Program-made: the position numbers and the translations under genes
From: Holophagaceae bacterium
GTDB taxonomy: Bacteria > Acidobacteriota > Holophagae > Holophagales > Holophagaceae
Direction of reading: 5' to 3'
Length of the DNA: 64,000 nt
NCBI GenBank assembly: GCA_016722505.1
Contig: JADKJH010000001.1
Coordinates: 1,178,001-1,242,000 of the forward strand
The notes under the pieces: model-generated
What the model was told of the DNA's origin: nothing
Seen by the model: only the letters and a program-made list of their open reading frames with translations
The model's database searches: none
Shown: in pieces, positions 17,027 through 25,823 of the stretch
Layout of the letters: every line of letters starts with the position of its first letter
Numbering within the stretch: position 1 is the stretch's first letter

Positions 17027-17518
17027 ATGATCGGTATCGGACGACACACTGACTATGCCGCCCGCCTGGTTCTGCACCTGGCGAGCCTGGCTGAGAACAC
17101 GCAGGTCACCATTGCCGAGATCGCGGAGGAGCGGATGCTCCCTGTGGCCTTTGTGCGCCGGTTGATCGGGCCCCTATCCAGCGCAGGCATCCTCACCACT
17201 GTGGTGGGGGCGAAAGGCGGGGTCCGGTTGGGGCGGCATCCCTCCGAGATCACCCTTTTGGATCTGGTGAACGCCATGGAGGGTGGCATCACTCTAAATC
17301 ACTGCGTCGGCAATGAGCATACATGCCCGCTTTCCAGCCATTGTCCGGTTCAATCCGCCTGGGCGGGCGCCACCCGGTCCCTGGAGGAAAGCCTGGCCTC
17401 CGTAACCTTCGAAGCCCTTGCGCATGGGGCCGAAGGCCATGCACAGGCCCATCAGGAACGCCATGACCTCCTCGCGAAGGTTCCAACCCAGAAAGGCCGC
17501 CGCCATGCGCGCGTGTGA
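17027..17518 (+). CDS. Rrf2-family regulator, NsrR-like with three Cys
   Basis: A 163-residue protein with an N-terminal winged helix (TDYAARLVLHLASLAENTQVTIAEIAEE..., then GAKGGVRLGRHPSEITLLDLVNAMEGG), typical of Rrf2 proteins. Three cysteines (HCVGN, TCPL, HCPVQ) in the region 90-106 match the Fe-S ligands of NsrR/IscR types. NsrR senses nitric oxide. It is the first gene of the respiratory operon and probably controls it. Alternative: another Fe-S Rrf2 sensor such as RsrR. Confidence 0.85.
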   Translation: MIGIGRHTDYAARLVLHLASLAENTQVTIAEIAEERMLPVAFVRRLIGPLSSAGILTTVVGAKGGVRLGRHPSEITLLDLVNAMEGGITLNHCVGNEHTCPLSSHCPVQSAWAGATRSLEESLASVTFEALAHGAEGHAQAHQERHDLLAKVPTQKGRRHARV

Positions 17519-17557
17519 ACGAAATTCCGTGCCGTCGAACCTGGGAGCCTTCGGGCC

Positions 17558-17758
17558 ATGGAACTGACCTGGGTCTCCATCGCCGCAAGCCTCTTGATGG
17601 GGCTCGGAGCGCTATTCATTTTTGTGTTCGCGGTGAAAAAAGGTTGGTTCAGGAACATCGAGGACACCAAATACCAGGTTTTCTGGTCGGAGCTAGACGA
17701 CCCCAAAAAGGATGCTTTCCGGGAGGAGACGAATGGCAGTCAACCTAAAAAGAAGTAG
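17558..17758 (+). CDS. ccoS: CcoS-like cbb3 oxidase assembly protein
   Basis: A 66-residue protein with one N-terminal helix (about 5-26, SIAASLLMGLGALFIFVFAVKK) followed by a short polar tail (GWFRNIEDTKYQVFWSE). This matches CcoS, a single-span protein needed to insert cofactors into the cbb3 oxidase. It overlaps the Rieske start by 26 nt. The tail is less conserved than in proteobacterial CcoS, so a generic small subunit is possible. Confidence 0.65.
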   Translation: MELTWVSIAASLLMGLGALFIFVFAVKKGWFRNIEDTKYQVFWSELDDPKKDAFREETNGSQPKKK

Positions 17759-18224
17759 CGGCACCGGAGCGTCCACAGAGCAGATCCAGCGGCGCCGGAT
17801 GCTTGGCTGGCTGACTGGTCTAGGCTTGTTCGGTTCAGGGATCCTGAGCGCGGTTTCGAACTTTGTCTTCATCAAGCCGCGGGCTACCTATGGCCAACCT
17901 CAGCGCTTCAGCATCGGCAAGCCGGATGATTTTCCCCCTGGCACGCGGGCCACGCTCGGAGCACGAAGCCTTTGTGTTGTTCGGGAAGGCAACAAGATCG
18001 CCGCGCTTTCGACCACCTGCACCCATTTGGGATGCATCGTCGGAGTGAGCGATACGGGTTTCGCCTGCCCATGCCATGGGTCGCGTTTTGACCAGGACGG
18101 AACCGTCACGGGTGGTCCCGCGCCCCGCCCGCTGCCTTGGTACAAGCTCACCCTCGCCCCGAATGGAGAGTTGGAAGTGGACAAGGACATCGAAATCACA
18201 CCTGGGAGCTACCTGAGCCTATGA
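17733..18224 (+). CDS. Rieske iron-sulfur protein
   Basis: The ATG at 17733 follows GGAGGAG. The 163-residue protein has an N-terminal anchor preceded by RRRMLGWL, compatible with Tat export, and a C-terminal Rieske domain with CTHLGC near 95 and CPCHGS near 113 as the 2Fe-2S ligands (two Cys, two His). It sits directly before cytochrome b, so it is the high-potential arm of a quinol-cytochrome c reductase. Confidence 0.93.
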   Translation: MAVNLKRSSGTGASTEQIQRRRMLGWLTGLGLFGSGILSAVSNFVFIKPRATYGQPQRFSIGKPDDFPPGTRATLGARSLCVVREGNKIAALSTTCTHLGCIVGVSDTGFACPCHGSRFDQDGTVTGGPAPRPLPWYKLTLAPNGELEVDKDIEITPGSYLSL

Positions 18225-19522
18225 GCCCCGCCGCCAATCCCATCCCGCCCAAACCCGGACTCCTGACCGCGTTGAAGGAATTGCCGAAGAACGTATGGAA
18301 TTCCATTTTTCGCAATCCGCTCCCCTCCAACGACCTGGAGAAGTCCGCCACCAGCTTCACGAACTTCTTCCTGCACATCCACCCGGTGAAGGTGCATAAG
18401 CATTCGCTGAAGCCCACCTACACCCTGGGTCTTGGCCTGATCTCCTTCTTCCTTTTCGTGATCTTGATCCTCACGGGCATCCTGCTGATGTTCTATTACG
18501 TACCTTCCACCACGCAGGCTTATGACCGGATGCTGGATTTGCGTGGGACGGTGGCCTTCGGAATGATCCTGCGCAACATGCACCGGTGGTCAGCCCACGG
18601 CATGGTGGCGGTGGTTTTCCTCCACTTGGCCAGGGTCTTTTTCACCGGAGCCTACAAGAAACCCCGCGAATTCAACTGGGTGCTGGGTGTTGTGCTTTTC
18701 CTGCTCACGCTCTTCATGAGCTTCACCGGTTATCTGCTTCCCTGGGACCAGCTGGCTTTCTGGGCCATCACCGTCGGTACCGCCATCGCGGGTTATGCGC
18801 CCGTGGTGGGCAAGGACATCCAGTTCCTGCTCATGGGCGGCACCAGTGTCGGACAAGAGGCCCTGCTGCGTTTCTACGTGCTGCATGTGGCCGTGCTGCC
18901 TGCGATTCTGACCCTTGGCATCTCCATCCATTTCTGGCGCATCCGCAAGGATGGCGGGCTTTCCAGGCCCCCAGAAGCCGATGCCACGCCGGCATTGGAA
19001 TTTTCGGCGCCCGCCGCGACCATGAAGGTGGCCGGGCCCGAATCGCGCAAGACCTACGGCCTTCAAGGATTGGTGCGGGGGCCGATCACCAAAGCAGGCC
19101 AGGTGCCGGATAACACCGTTTTCTCCTGGCCCGATCTGTTCCGTGCGGAACTGTTCACTTTCGTCATCACCCTTTCGGCGATCCTCATCCTGTCGCTGCT
19201 GTTCAACGCCCCGCTTGAGGAGCCGGTGAACATCCTGCATCCGCCCAATCCGGCCAAGGCGCCCTGGTACTTCCTCGGGCTCCAGGAAATGGTCAGTTAC
19301 TCGGCGTTCTGGGGCGGCATCGGCATCCCAACCATCTTCGTCGTCCTGCTCTTCATCACGCCCTACATTGATCGAGCGCAAACAGGCGTCGGCAAGTGGT
19401 TCGCCAAAGAGCGGCTGCTGGCCAACACCATATTCCTAACGTTTGTGTTGGCGAACATCGTGTTCGTGATTATCGGCACCTTCTTCCGCGGGCCAAATTG
19501 GGCCTTCGTGATGCCTTGGTGA
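18221..19522 (+). CDS. Cytochrome b (fused b6/subunit IV type)
   Basis: The ATG overlaps the Rieske stop (ATGA). The 433-residue membrane protein has heme-ligating His pairs in MHRWSAHGMVAVVFLHLAR and in FYVLHVAVLPAILTLGISIHFWRI, a LPWDQLAFWA segment, and a C-terminal half with the quinol-site region PLEEPVNILHPPNPAKAPWY (PPNP in place of the PEWY of bc1-type proteins). About eleven hydrophobic spans can be made out. It forms a menaquinol/quinol reductase core with the Rieske protein and the following heptaheme cytochrome. Confidence 0.93.
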   Translation: MSPAANPIPPKPGLLTALKELPKNVWNSIFRNPLPSNDLEKSATSFTNFFLHIHPVKVHKHSLKPTYTLGLGLISFFLFVILILTGILLMFYYVPSTTQAYDRMLDLRGTVAFGMILRNMHRWSAHGMVAVVFLHLARVFFTGAYKKPREFNWVLGVVLFLLTLFMSFTGYLLPWDQLAFWAITVGTAIAGYAPVVGKDIQFLLMGGTSVGQEALLRFYVLHVAVLPAILTLGISIHFWRIRKDGGLSRPPEADATPALEFSAPAATMKVAGPESRKTYGLQGLVRGPITKAGQVPDNTVFSWPDLFRAELFTFVITLSAILILSLLFNAPLEEPVNILHPPNPAKAPWYFLGLQEMVSYSAFWGGIGIPTIFVVLLFITPYIDRAQTGVGKWFAKERLLANTIFLTFVLANIVFVIIGTFFRGPNWAFVMPW

Positions 19523-19532
19523 GGAGAGGCGC

Positions 19533-21347
19533 ATGAGAATCGCACTTGCCATCGGAACTTTCTTCATCCTGCTGATCCACGGGATAGTTTTCTACGACCA
19601 ATTCTTCCACCGCTGGGAGCGGAACCAGACCGCGTACTTCGACCAGGCCCGCGCCATGGCGAAAAGCGACGCCGAGCGTGCCGCCTTGTCGGACCGCAAG
19701 CCCCGCATCGAGCAGATCGTGGTCAGCAATTTCGGCGAAACCCGCGTGGACCGCTGCACAACTTGCCACATCGCCTCAGACGATCCCCGTTTCTCGACCT
19801 ATGCCGAACCACTCAAGACCCATCCATATTCGATCGCCATGGGCGACGTGCAAAAGAACGGCAAATGGGAGCGGCGCCACAAGTTTTCCGAGTTCGGTTG
19901 CACCGTCTGCCATGACGGCCAGGGACGCGGCCTCGAACCAAAATACAGCCATGGTGAAGACGAATATTGGCCCGACCCATTGCTGGGCCACACGACCCAG
20001 GATAGCTGGCGCAAAGACTACGCCCCCAAGCTGAAAGGCAAGGAATACCTCGAAGCGAATTGCGCGCAATGCCACACCGACCCGGGTTTCGCAGGAACGG
20101 CCACGGTGGAGAAAGGCCGCAAGCTTTTCTTCGCCACCAACTGCTACGGATGCCATCGCATCGAAGGGTTGTCGGACGGCACCATCGGACCGGATCTCAC
20201 AGAAGTGGGCAAGAAGTGGAAGCTCGATTACCTGTGGGGCCGCATCGCCGATCCACGTGCCATCCTGGCCACGTCCATCATGCCCAAATTCAACTTGAAG
20301 GATGATGAAATCAAGGCCCTGGTGATCTTCTTGAAGAGCCGCAAAGGCCGCAACTTCGCCGAGACTGAAATCCAGCGCTACAAGGTGAAGCTCACGGGCG
20401 GAGCCGAGTTGGTCCAAGCCACCATCAAACCGGTGGAGATCAAACCTGCCGAGATGCTCAAGCAAGGTGAAAAGCTCATCCTCGACCGAGCCTGCACCGC
20501 CTGCCATAAATTGGGCGCGCGGGACGGCGGCATCGCCCCGGACCTCAGCTTTGAAGGATCGATCAAGGACGAACAATGGATTTCGGCGCATTTTAAAAAT
20601 CCGAAATCCACGATGCCTGATTCCATCATGCCGACCTTCCGGTTCACGGATGACGAATTCAAGGCCATGACGGCCTACCTAGTCAGCCTTAAAACCGCTC
20701 CCGCCCTGACCAACGGCGAAGCCACCTACAAAGCTTTGTGCCTGCGCTGCCATGGCGACAAGGGCGACGGCAACGGGCCCATCGCCATCCATCTGGACCC
20801 TTTCCCGCGGGATCTGACCAAAGCCGGTTTCATGAATTCGAAGTCCGATACGCGGCTTGTGAATTCCATCCGCAATGGCGTCGCGGGCACCTCCATGCCG
20901 GCCTGGGGAAAGATGCTCGACGAGGAGCAAGCGAAAGGCGTGCTGGCCTACATCCAAACGGCCTTCACCAAGGAACCGCGCCGCGAACTGAAAGCGCGCC
21001 AGATCCCGGAGAAGAATCCCATCGCCATGAGCGCCGAATCCGTCGCCCGAGGCGAGGCCCAGTTCGTCAACCGCTGCGCGGGCTGCCATGGAAAGAAGGC
21101 CGACGGCAAGGGGCCCAACTCGTTGGATATCCAGCCCAAGCCCCGCAATCTGCGCAACGCCCGGTTCGTGGACAGCGTGGATGACCGGCGGCTATTTGAA
21201 GCCATCCTCTACGGCGTGCAAGGCACCGCCATGCCGTCCTGGATTGATTACGGTTTGAACAACAACGATGTCGGCGATTTGGTCAATTTCATCCGCGCCA
21301 TCAACCAGAAACCCAAAGGAGGCCAGAATGCAGGAACAAATCAGTAA
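19533..21347 (+). CDS. Membrane-anchored heptaheme c-type cytochrome
   Basis: A 604-residue protein with an N-terminal helix (about 4-20) and seven CxxCH heme motifs: CTTCH, CTVCH, CAQCH, CYGCH, CTACH, CLRCH and CAGCH. The last two lie in repeated mono-heme cytochrome c domains with GDKGDGNG and KKADGKGPN loops. It starts after GGAGAGG and overlaps ccoN by 20 nt. Position between cytochrome b and CcoN suggests it passes electrons from the Rieske/b core to the oxidase, replacing cytochrome c1 and perhaps CcoP. That role is inference. Confidence 0.88.
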   Translation: MRIALAIGTFFILLIHGIVFYDQFFHRWERNQTAYFDQARAMAKSDAERAALSDRKPRIEQIVVSNFGETRVDRCTTCHIASDDPRFSTYAEPLKTHPYSIAMGDVQKNGKWERRHKFSEFGCTVCHDGQGRGLEPKYSHGEDEYWPDPLLGHTTQDSWRKDYAPKLKGKEYLEANCAQCHTDPGFAGTATVEKGRKLFFATNCYGCHRIEGLSDGTIGPDLTEVGKKWKLDYLWGRIADPRAILATSIMPKFNLKDDEIKALVIFLKSRKGRNFAETEIQRYKVKLTGGAELVQATIKPVEIKPAEMLKQGEKLILDRACTACHKLGARDGGIAPDLSFEGSIKDEQWISAHFKNPKSTMPDSIMPTFRFTDDEFKAMTAYLVSLKTAPALTNGEATYKALCLRCHGDKGDGNGPIAIHLDPFPRDLTKAGFMNSKSDTRLVNSIRNGVAGTSMPAWGKMLDEEQAKGVLAYIQTAFTKEPRRELKARQIPEKNPIAMSAESVARGEAQFVNRCAGCHGKKADGKGPNSLDIQPKPRNLRNARFVDSVDDRRLFEAILYGVQGTAMPSWIDYGLNNNDVGDLVNFIRAINQKPKGGQNAGTNQ

Positions 21348-22728
21348 GGCCGAGACCGGGGGCGCTCCATCCCCCGCCGGAGCCCTCGTCCACGACGACA
21401 CCACCGCCCGATGGTTCATCGTGAGTTCAGTCGCCTATTTTTTCATCGTGGGCATCATCGCGGTGCTGATCGCGGCCAAGTTCGTATGGCCCGATCTGAT
21501 GGGCACCATCCCCTGGCTCACCTACGGGCGGCTCCGGCCCCTGCACGTCAACGGCATGCTGTTCGGCTGGTTGCTGGCCGCTGACATGGGCCTGACCTAC
21601 TACATCATCCCCCGCCTCTGTGGCGTGAAGCTCTGGAGCGAGAAACTCGGCCTGGCCACGGCGGTCCTCTGGAATTTCATCATCCTGGGCGCGGTCGTCA
21701 GCCTGCTGACGGGCTGGAACCAGGGCTGGGAATACGCGGAACTGCCCATGTTCCTGGACGTGCTGGTGGTGGTGGCCTGGATCATGTTCGGAGCGAACAT
21801 CTTCATGACCATCTCACAGCGCAAGTACGAGGCCATGTACGTCTCCATCTGGTACATCATGGGCACCATCGTGTGGACGGCCTTCGTCTACCTGACTGGC
21901 AATTTCGCGACCCTATTCGCCACCGGAACCAACCAGGCGAACCTGAACTGGATGTATGTCCACAATGCCGTGGGCCTCATTTTCACACCGGTTGGGCTGG
22001 CCATCGCGTACTACATGATTCCCCGCTCATCGAACACGCCGCTCTACAGCCACAAACTGTCCATGGTCGGCTTCTGGTCCCTGGCTTTCGTCTACGTCTG
22101 GACCGGCGCCCACCACATGATCCACGGGCCCATTTCCCAGTGGCTGCAGACCATCGCCATCGCCTTCTCTGTGATGCTGCTGATACCAGTGTGGGCCGCG
22201 GTCTACAACTTCTTCGCCACCATGAAGGGCCAGTGGCACCAGCTCCGCGAAAGCGTGCCTCTGAAGTTCCTCATGTCGGGTGTCGTGTTCTACCTGCTGA
22301 CCTGCTTCCAGGGGCCCATGCACAGCCTGCGCACCGTCAGCGCCATCGTCTCCAAGACCGACTGGATTCCGGGCCACGCCCACATGGCCGTGCTGGGGAC
22401 CTTCAGTTTCTTCGCCATCGCCGGAATCTACTTCGCCGTGCCCCGGTTGTGGGGAAAGGCGCTGCACTCCGAGGCTCTGGCCAACTGGAGCTACTGGATG
22501 ATGATGATCGGCGGCCTTGGGTTCTTCGTGACCCTGTGGCTCGGCGGCTTCTGGCAGGGCTGGCAGTGGAACAACTGGTCCATCCCCTTCATTGACACGG
22601 TGGTCGCGCTGAAGCCCATCTGGGTCGTGCGCTTCTTCTCAGGAGTCCTGATTTTCGTCGGCATCGTGATGTTCGCCTACAACGTACTTGCGACCGCTCT
22701 GGGCGCCAAAGAGGAGCCGGCTGTCTAG
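21328..22728 (+). CDS. ccoN: cbb3-type cytochrome c oxidase subunit I, CcoN
   Basis: The ATG at 21328 follows AAAGGAGG. The 466-residue protein has about twelve hydrophobic spans and the heme-copper oxidase histidines: LHVNGMLFGWL, TGAHHMIHGPISQW (copper-ligand pair) and PGHAHMAVLGTF (heme b/b3 ligands near 345). The features match the C-type (cbb3) family, with the YNVL ending. It is the catalytic oxygen-reducing subunit. Confidence 0.95.
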   Translation: MQEQISKAETGGAPSPAGALVHDDTTARWFIVSSVAYFFIVGIIAVLIAAKFVWPDLMGTIPWLTYGRLRPLHVNGMLFGWLLAADMGLTYYIIPRLCGVKLWSEKLGLATAVLWNFIILGAVVSLLTGWNQGWEYAELPMFLDVLVVVAWIMFGANIFMTISQRKYEAMYVSIWYIMGTIVWTAFVYLTGNFATLFATGTNQANLNWMYVHNAVGLIFTPVGLAIAYYMIPRSSNTPLYSHKLSMVGFWSLAFVYVWTGAHHMIHGPISQWLQTIAIAFSVMLLIPVWAAVYNFFATMKGQWHQLRESVPLKFLMSGVVFYLLTCFQGPMHSLRTVSAIVSKTDWIPGHAHMAVLGTFSFFAIAGIYFAVPRLWGKALHSEALANWSYWMMMIGGLGFFVTLWLGGFWQGWQWNNWSIPFIDTVVALKPIWVVRFFSGVLIFVGIVMFAYNVLATALGAKEEPAV

Positions 22729-22750
22729 GCCGCGCGAGAGGAGAACAACC

Positions 22751-23320
22751 ATGTTGAAAAAAGCAGACAACAACGCTCTTTGGGCCGTCATCGCATCCCT
22801 AGTGCTCTTCCTGATCGGAGGCCTTCTCACGACGGTAGTGCCCCCATTAGTGGACACATCCTGGTCCAAACCCTTCGAAAACACCGACCCCGCCAAAGGC
22901 CCCACGGGCAAGCTCGTGAAACTCAACGCGCAGCAATTACAGGGCCGTGCGATCTACATCCGGGAAGGCTGCTGGTACTGCCACACCCAGCAGGTCCGCA
23001 CCCTGCTCGCGGACACGAAGCGCTACGGCTGGCGCGGCGTGGACGCCCCCATCTCCACGCCCGACGAATTTGTCAACGACTCGCCGCACATGTTCGGAAC
23101 CAAACGCACTGGTCCGGACCTCGCGCGGGTCGGAGGCAAGTACGACGAGCAGTGGCACCGGACCCACTTCCGCAACCCCCGGGATCTGGTCAAGGGCTCC
23201 GTCATGCCGCCCTACCCCTGGATCGTGAACAATCCGGTGGAATTCCAAGCGCTGGTGGCCTACTTGCAAACCCTCGGCCGCGCTAAGGACTGGCGTCCAG
23301 CCAACGACTACGAAAAGTGA
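22751..23320 (+). CDS. ccoO: cbb3-type oxidase mono-heme subunit, CcoO
   Basis: A 189-residue protein with an N-terminal anchor (about 10-32), the heme motif CWYCHTQQVR and the downstream PHMFGTKRTGPDLARVGGKY region with YDEQWHRTHF. A Met ligand lies in GSVMPPYPWI. It transfers electrons to CcoN. It starts after GAGGAG. Confidence 0.94.
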   Translation: MLKKADNNALWAVIASLVLFLIGGLLTTVVPPLVDTSWSKPFENTDPAKGPTGKLVKLNAQQLQGRAIYIREGCWYCHTQQVRTLLADTKRYGWRGVDAPISTPDEFVNDSPHMFGTKRTGPDLARVGGKYDEQWHRTHFRNPRDLVKGSVMPPYPWIVNNPVEFQALVAYLQTLGRAKDWRPANDYEK

Positions 23321-23327
23321 GCGCCCG

Positions 23328-23558
23328 ATGAACGACTACACCCATGTCGCCGGTTGCTTCGCCTTCCTACCCAGCGAACCGACCCATGACTACACCTATC
23401 CGAGCGTGTTTTTCGCCTATCTGTTCTTCGCCCTCATGTTCTTTCTCGCAGTCTATTTCTTCATCAAGACTCTGCGTGATGGCTACTGGGGGAAGAACAG
23501 TGAGGACGCCAAGTACAGGATGCTCGATTCCGATGATTCCGAAAGGAGAAAGCCATGA
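23328..23558 (+). CDS. Small single-span membrane protein of the cbb3 operon (CcoQ-like position)
   Basis: A 76-residue protein with one hydrophobic span (about 27-46) and a polar tail GYWGKNSEDAKYRML. The tail echoes the DTKYQVFW tail of the upstream CcoS-like protein. The position and size match a small oxidase subunit such as CcoQ, but the sequence does not prove that. Confidence 0.6.
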   Translation: MNDYTHVAGCFAFLPSEPTHDYTYPSVFFAYLFFALMFFLAVYFFIKTLRDGYWGKNSEDAKYRMLDSDDSERRKP

Positions 23559-23878
23559 GTGAGAAACCGGGCAATACCCCGGAAAAGGGGCCGGAAGGAT
23601 TGAAGAAATACGCGGACGGATGGATGACCGAACGCAAGAATACCGATGCGCCGGGCTTCCTCAAGCTGGCCTTCCCGGTCATCGGCCTCGGCTGCGTGGC
23701 CTACCTGATCCTCCAGATGTACGGAGACATCGGCCATGCGACCCGCGGCCCGCTAGTGCAGCAGTTCAACGCAGCCACCAGGACCAGTCCGGTGCTCATG
23801 TACACCGTGGCCCTGCTGGCACTGGCCTACGTCGTCATCGTGGTCCTCTTCACCATCCGCGCATTCCACGAGGATTGA
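23555..23878 (+). CDS. Two-span membrane protein, possibly a heme-less CcoP-like anchor
   Basis: A 107-residue protein with an N-terminal polar region and two hydrophobic spans (about 35-53 and 79-101). The ADGWMTERKNTDAPGF stretch before the first span resembles the DGI-E-DNPLP region before the second span of CcoP. There is no CxxCH motif, so it cannot carry CcoP hemes. It starts 4 nt inside the previous gene (ATGA). The relation to CcoP is weak and positional. Confidence 0.5.
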   Translation: MSEKPGNTPEKGPEGLKKYADGWMTERKNTDAPGFLKLAFPVIGLGCVAYLILQMYGDIGHATRGPLVQQFNAATRTSPVLMYTVALLALAYVVIVVLFTIRAFHED

Positions 23879-23882
23879 TCCA

Positions 23883-25823
23883 GTGAATGACGAAAGTTGG
23901 CAGCTCAAAGTTCCAGACGACTCGCAGTACTGGGTCGAGATGGTCAAATGCCAGCATGCATGCCCCGTGCATACGGACGCTTGCGGCTACGTCACGGCCA
24001 TCGCCGAAGGCCGCTACGACGACGCCTACCGCATCGCCCGCGCCACGAACCCGTTCGCTTCCATCTGCGGGCGGGTCTGCGGAGCCCCCTGCGAGGCCAA
24101 CTGCCGACGCGGCGAATTGGACGAACCCGTGGCGATCCGCGCCCTGAAGCGCTTCGTCACGGACAAGTTCGGACCAGAAACCGGGGACTACGAACGCTAC
24201 CGCTCTGGCTGCGACCAGCGGATGCTGCCGTCCAACCGAGGGGACTTTGAACGCATCGCCATCATCGGCGCAGGGGTCAGTGGTCTGACCGTTGCCCACG
24301 ATCTGATCCAGCTTGGGTACAAGGTCACGGTCTTCGAGGCTTATTCGGAACCTGGCGGGATGCTGACGGTGGGAGTGCCCGTGTTCAGGCTGCCGCGGGA
24401 ACTGGTCCGCCATGAGATGCAGGCCATCCTTTCCATGGGCGTCGAGCTGAAGTGCAACATGAAGCTCGGCCGCGATTTCACCATCGCGGATTTAAGGGCC
24501 CAGGGCTTCAAGGCCATCTTCCTGGGCGTCGGCCTGCCCAATGGGCGCAAGCTGGCATTGCCCGGCGGAGATACCGAAGGCGTTTACGACGGAATGGAAT
24601 TCCTGCGTGCCTTCAATGAGGGAAAACCCATGCCCCTCGGCCGGCGTGTCATCGTCATCGGCGGTGGCAATGTCGCCTACGACGTGGCGCGATCCGCGGT
24701 GCGTCCTGTCGAAAACATCAGCAAATCAGAGGCTCTGGATGAAATGGGCCATGGCGAGAAGGTGGCCTACGACGTGGCGCGCTCAGCCCTGCGCATGAGT
24801 GGTGACAAGGAAGTCCATGTGGTCTGCCTGGAATCCCGGGAAGAGATGCCCGCCGACGATGTGGAAGTGATCGAAGGCGAAGAGGAGGGACTTCATCTGC
24901 ATAACCGATGCGGCCCCAAGGAGATCATCATCTCGAACGGCAAGGTGGGCGGGCTGCGCACAGTCAAATGTGTCTCGGTATTCAACACCGAAGGCCGGTT
25001 CGAGCCGAAGTTCGATGAAGACTCCATCGAGGACATCCACGCGGACTCAGTGATTTTCGCCATCGGGCAGACTTCGGACCTGTCCTTCCTCAAACCCGAG
25101 GATGGTGTGGAATCAGACCGCGGCCTCATCAAGGTCAACCGGGAAACCTACCAGACCACGGCTCCCGACATTTTCGCCTGCGGCGACATCGCCCACGGCC
25201 CGCGTTTGTTCATTGACGCCATCGCCTCCGCCCATACCGCGGCCCGTTCCATGCACGATTTCCTGCGTGGGACCCGCACCGATATCGCGCTGCGCAAGCG
25301 CTGGCTGCCCGCAGCCTACACCATGGCCGAAGGCTGGCACCGCGAAGCGCGCTGCAACCCACCGGTGCTGGAAGGCGAACACCGCGCCGCTTCCCTCGAC
25401 ATCGTCGAGCTGAGTTTCCCAGAACAAGAGGCCAGGCGGCAGGGCTCGCGCTGTCTGCGCTGCAATATCAACACGGTGTTCGACACGAGCATCTGCATCG
25501 CCTGCAACGGCTGTGTGGATGTCTGCCCCGAGGATCTCATCAAGCTGGTGGGCCTTAGCAAACTCCCAGATGAAGAGGCCTGGCAGCGGGTCTCGCAGGC
25601 GGGTGCGGAGATCGCGCTGGCGGAGTACCAGGCCCTGAGCAATGCGGAAAAAGATGAAATGGGCGGGATCATGCTGAAGGATGAAAGCACCTGCATCCGC
25701 TGCGCCATGTGCGCTTCGCGGTGCCCTACCCACGCCATCTTGATGAAGCGTTTTGAACACTTCACGGAGTGCGTGTCGGTGCCTTCACAAAATCCCAAGA
25801 TCCTGTATCCGTCTGGAACGTAA
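23883..25823 (+). CDS. FAD-dependent NAD(P) oxidoreductase with 4Fe-4S domains (GltD-like)
   Basis: Translation starts at GTG, after GAGGA. The 646-residue protein has an N-terminal Cys cluster (CQHACPVHTDAC and CGRVCGAPCEANCRRGELDEP), an FAD motif IIGAGVSGL near 128, an NAD(P) motif IGGGNVAYDVAR near 260, FACGDIAHGP near 430, and C-terminal 2x4Fe-4S ferredoxin clusters CIACNGCVDVCPE and CIRCAMCASRCPT. This is the glutamate-synthase small-subunit-like family. A 90-nt in-frame duplication places VAYDVARSA twice. Its place in the cbb3 operon suggests respiratory or redox-sensing use, not glutamate synthesis. Confidence 0.85.
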   Translation: MNDESWQLKVPDDSQYWVEMVKCQHACPVHTDACGYVTAIAEGRYDDAYRIARATNPFASICGRVCGAPCEANCRRGELDEPVAIRALKRFVTDKFGPETGDYERYRSGCDQRMLPSNRGDFERIAIIGAGVSGLTVAHDLIQLGYKVTVFEAYSEPGGMLTVGVPVFRLPRELVRHEMQAILSMGVELKCNMKLGRDFTIADLRAQGFKAIFLGVGLPNGRKLALPGGDTEGVYDGMEFLRAFNEGKPMPLGRRVIVIGGGNVAYDVARSAVRPVENISKSEALDEMGHGEKVAYDVARSALRMSGDKEVHVVCLESREEMPADDVEVIEGEEEGLHLHNRCGPKEIIISNGKVGGLRTVKCVSVFNTEGRFEPKFDEDSIEDIHADSVIFAIGQTSDLSFLKPEDGVESDRGLIKVNRETYQTTAPDIFACGDIAHGPRLFIDAIASAHTAARSMHDFLRGTRTDIALRKRWLPAAYTMAEGWHREARCNPPVLEGEHRAASLDIVELSFPEQEARRQGSRCLRCNINTVFDTSICIACNGCVDVCPEDLIKLVGLSKLPDEEAWQRVSQAGAEIALAEYQALSNAEKDEMGGIMLKDESTCIRCAMCASRCPTHAILMKRFEHFTECVSVPSQNPKILYPSGT

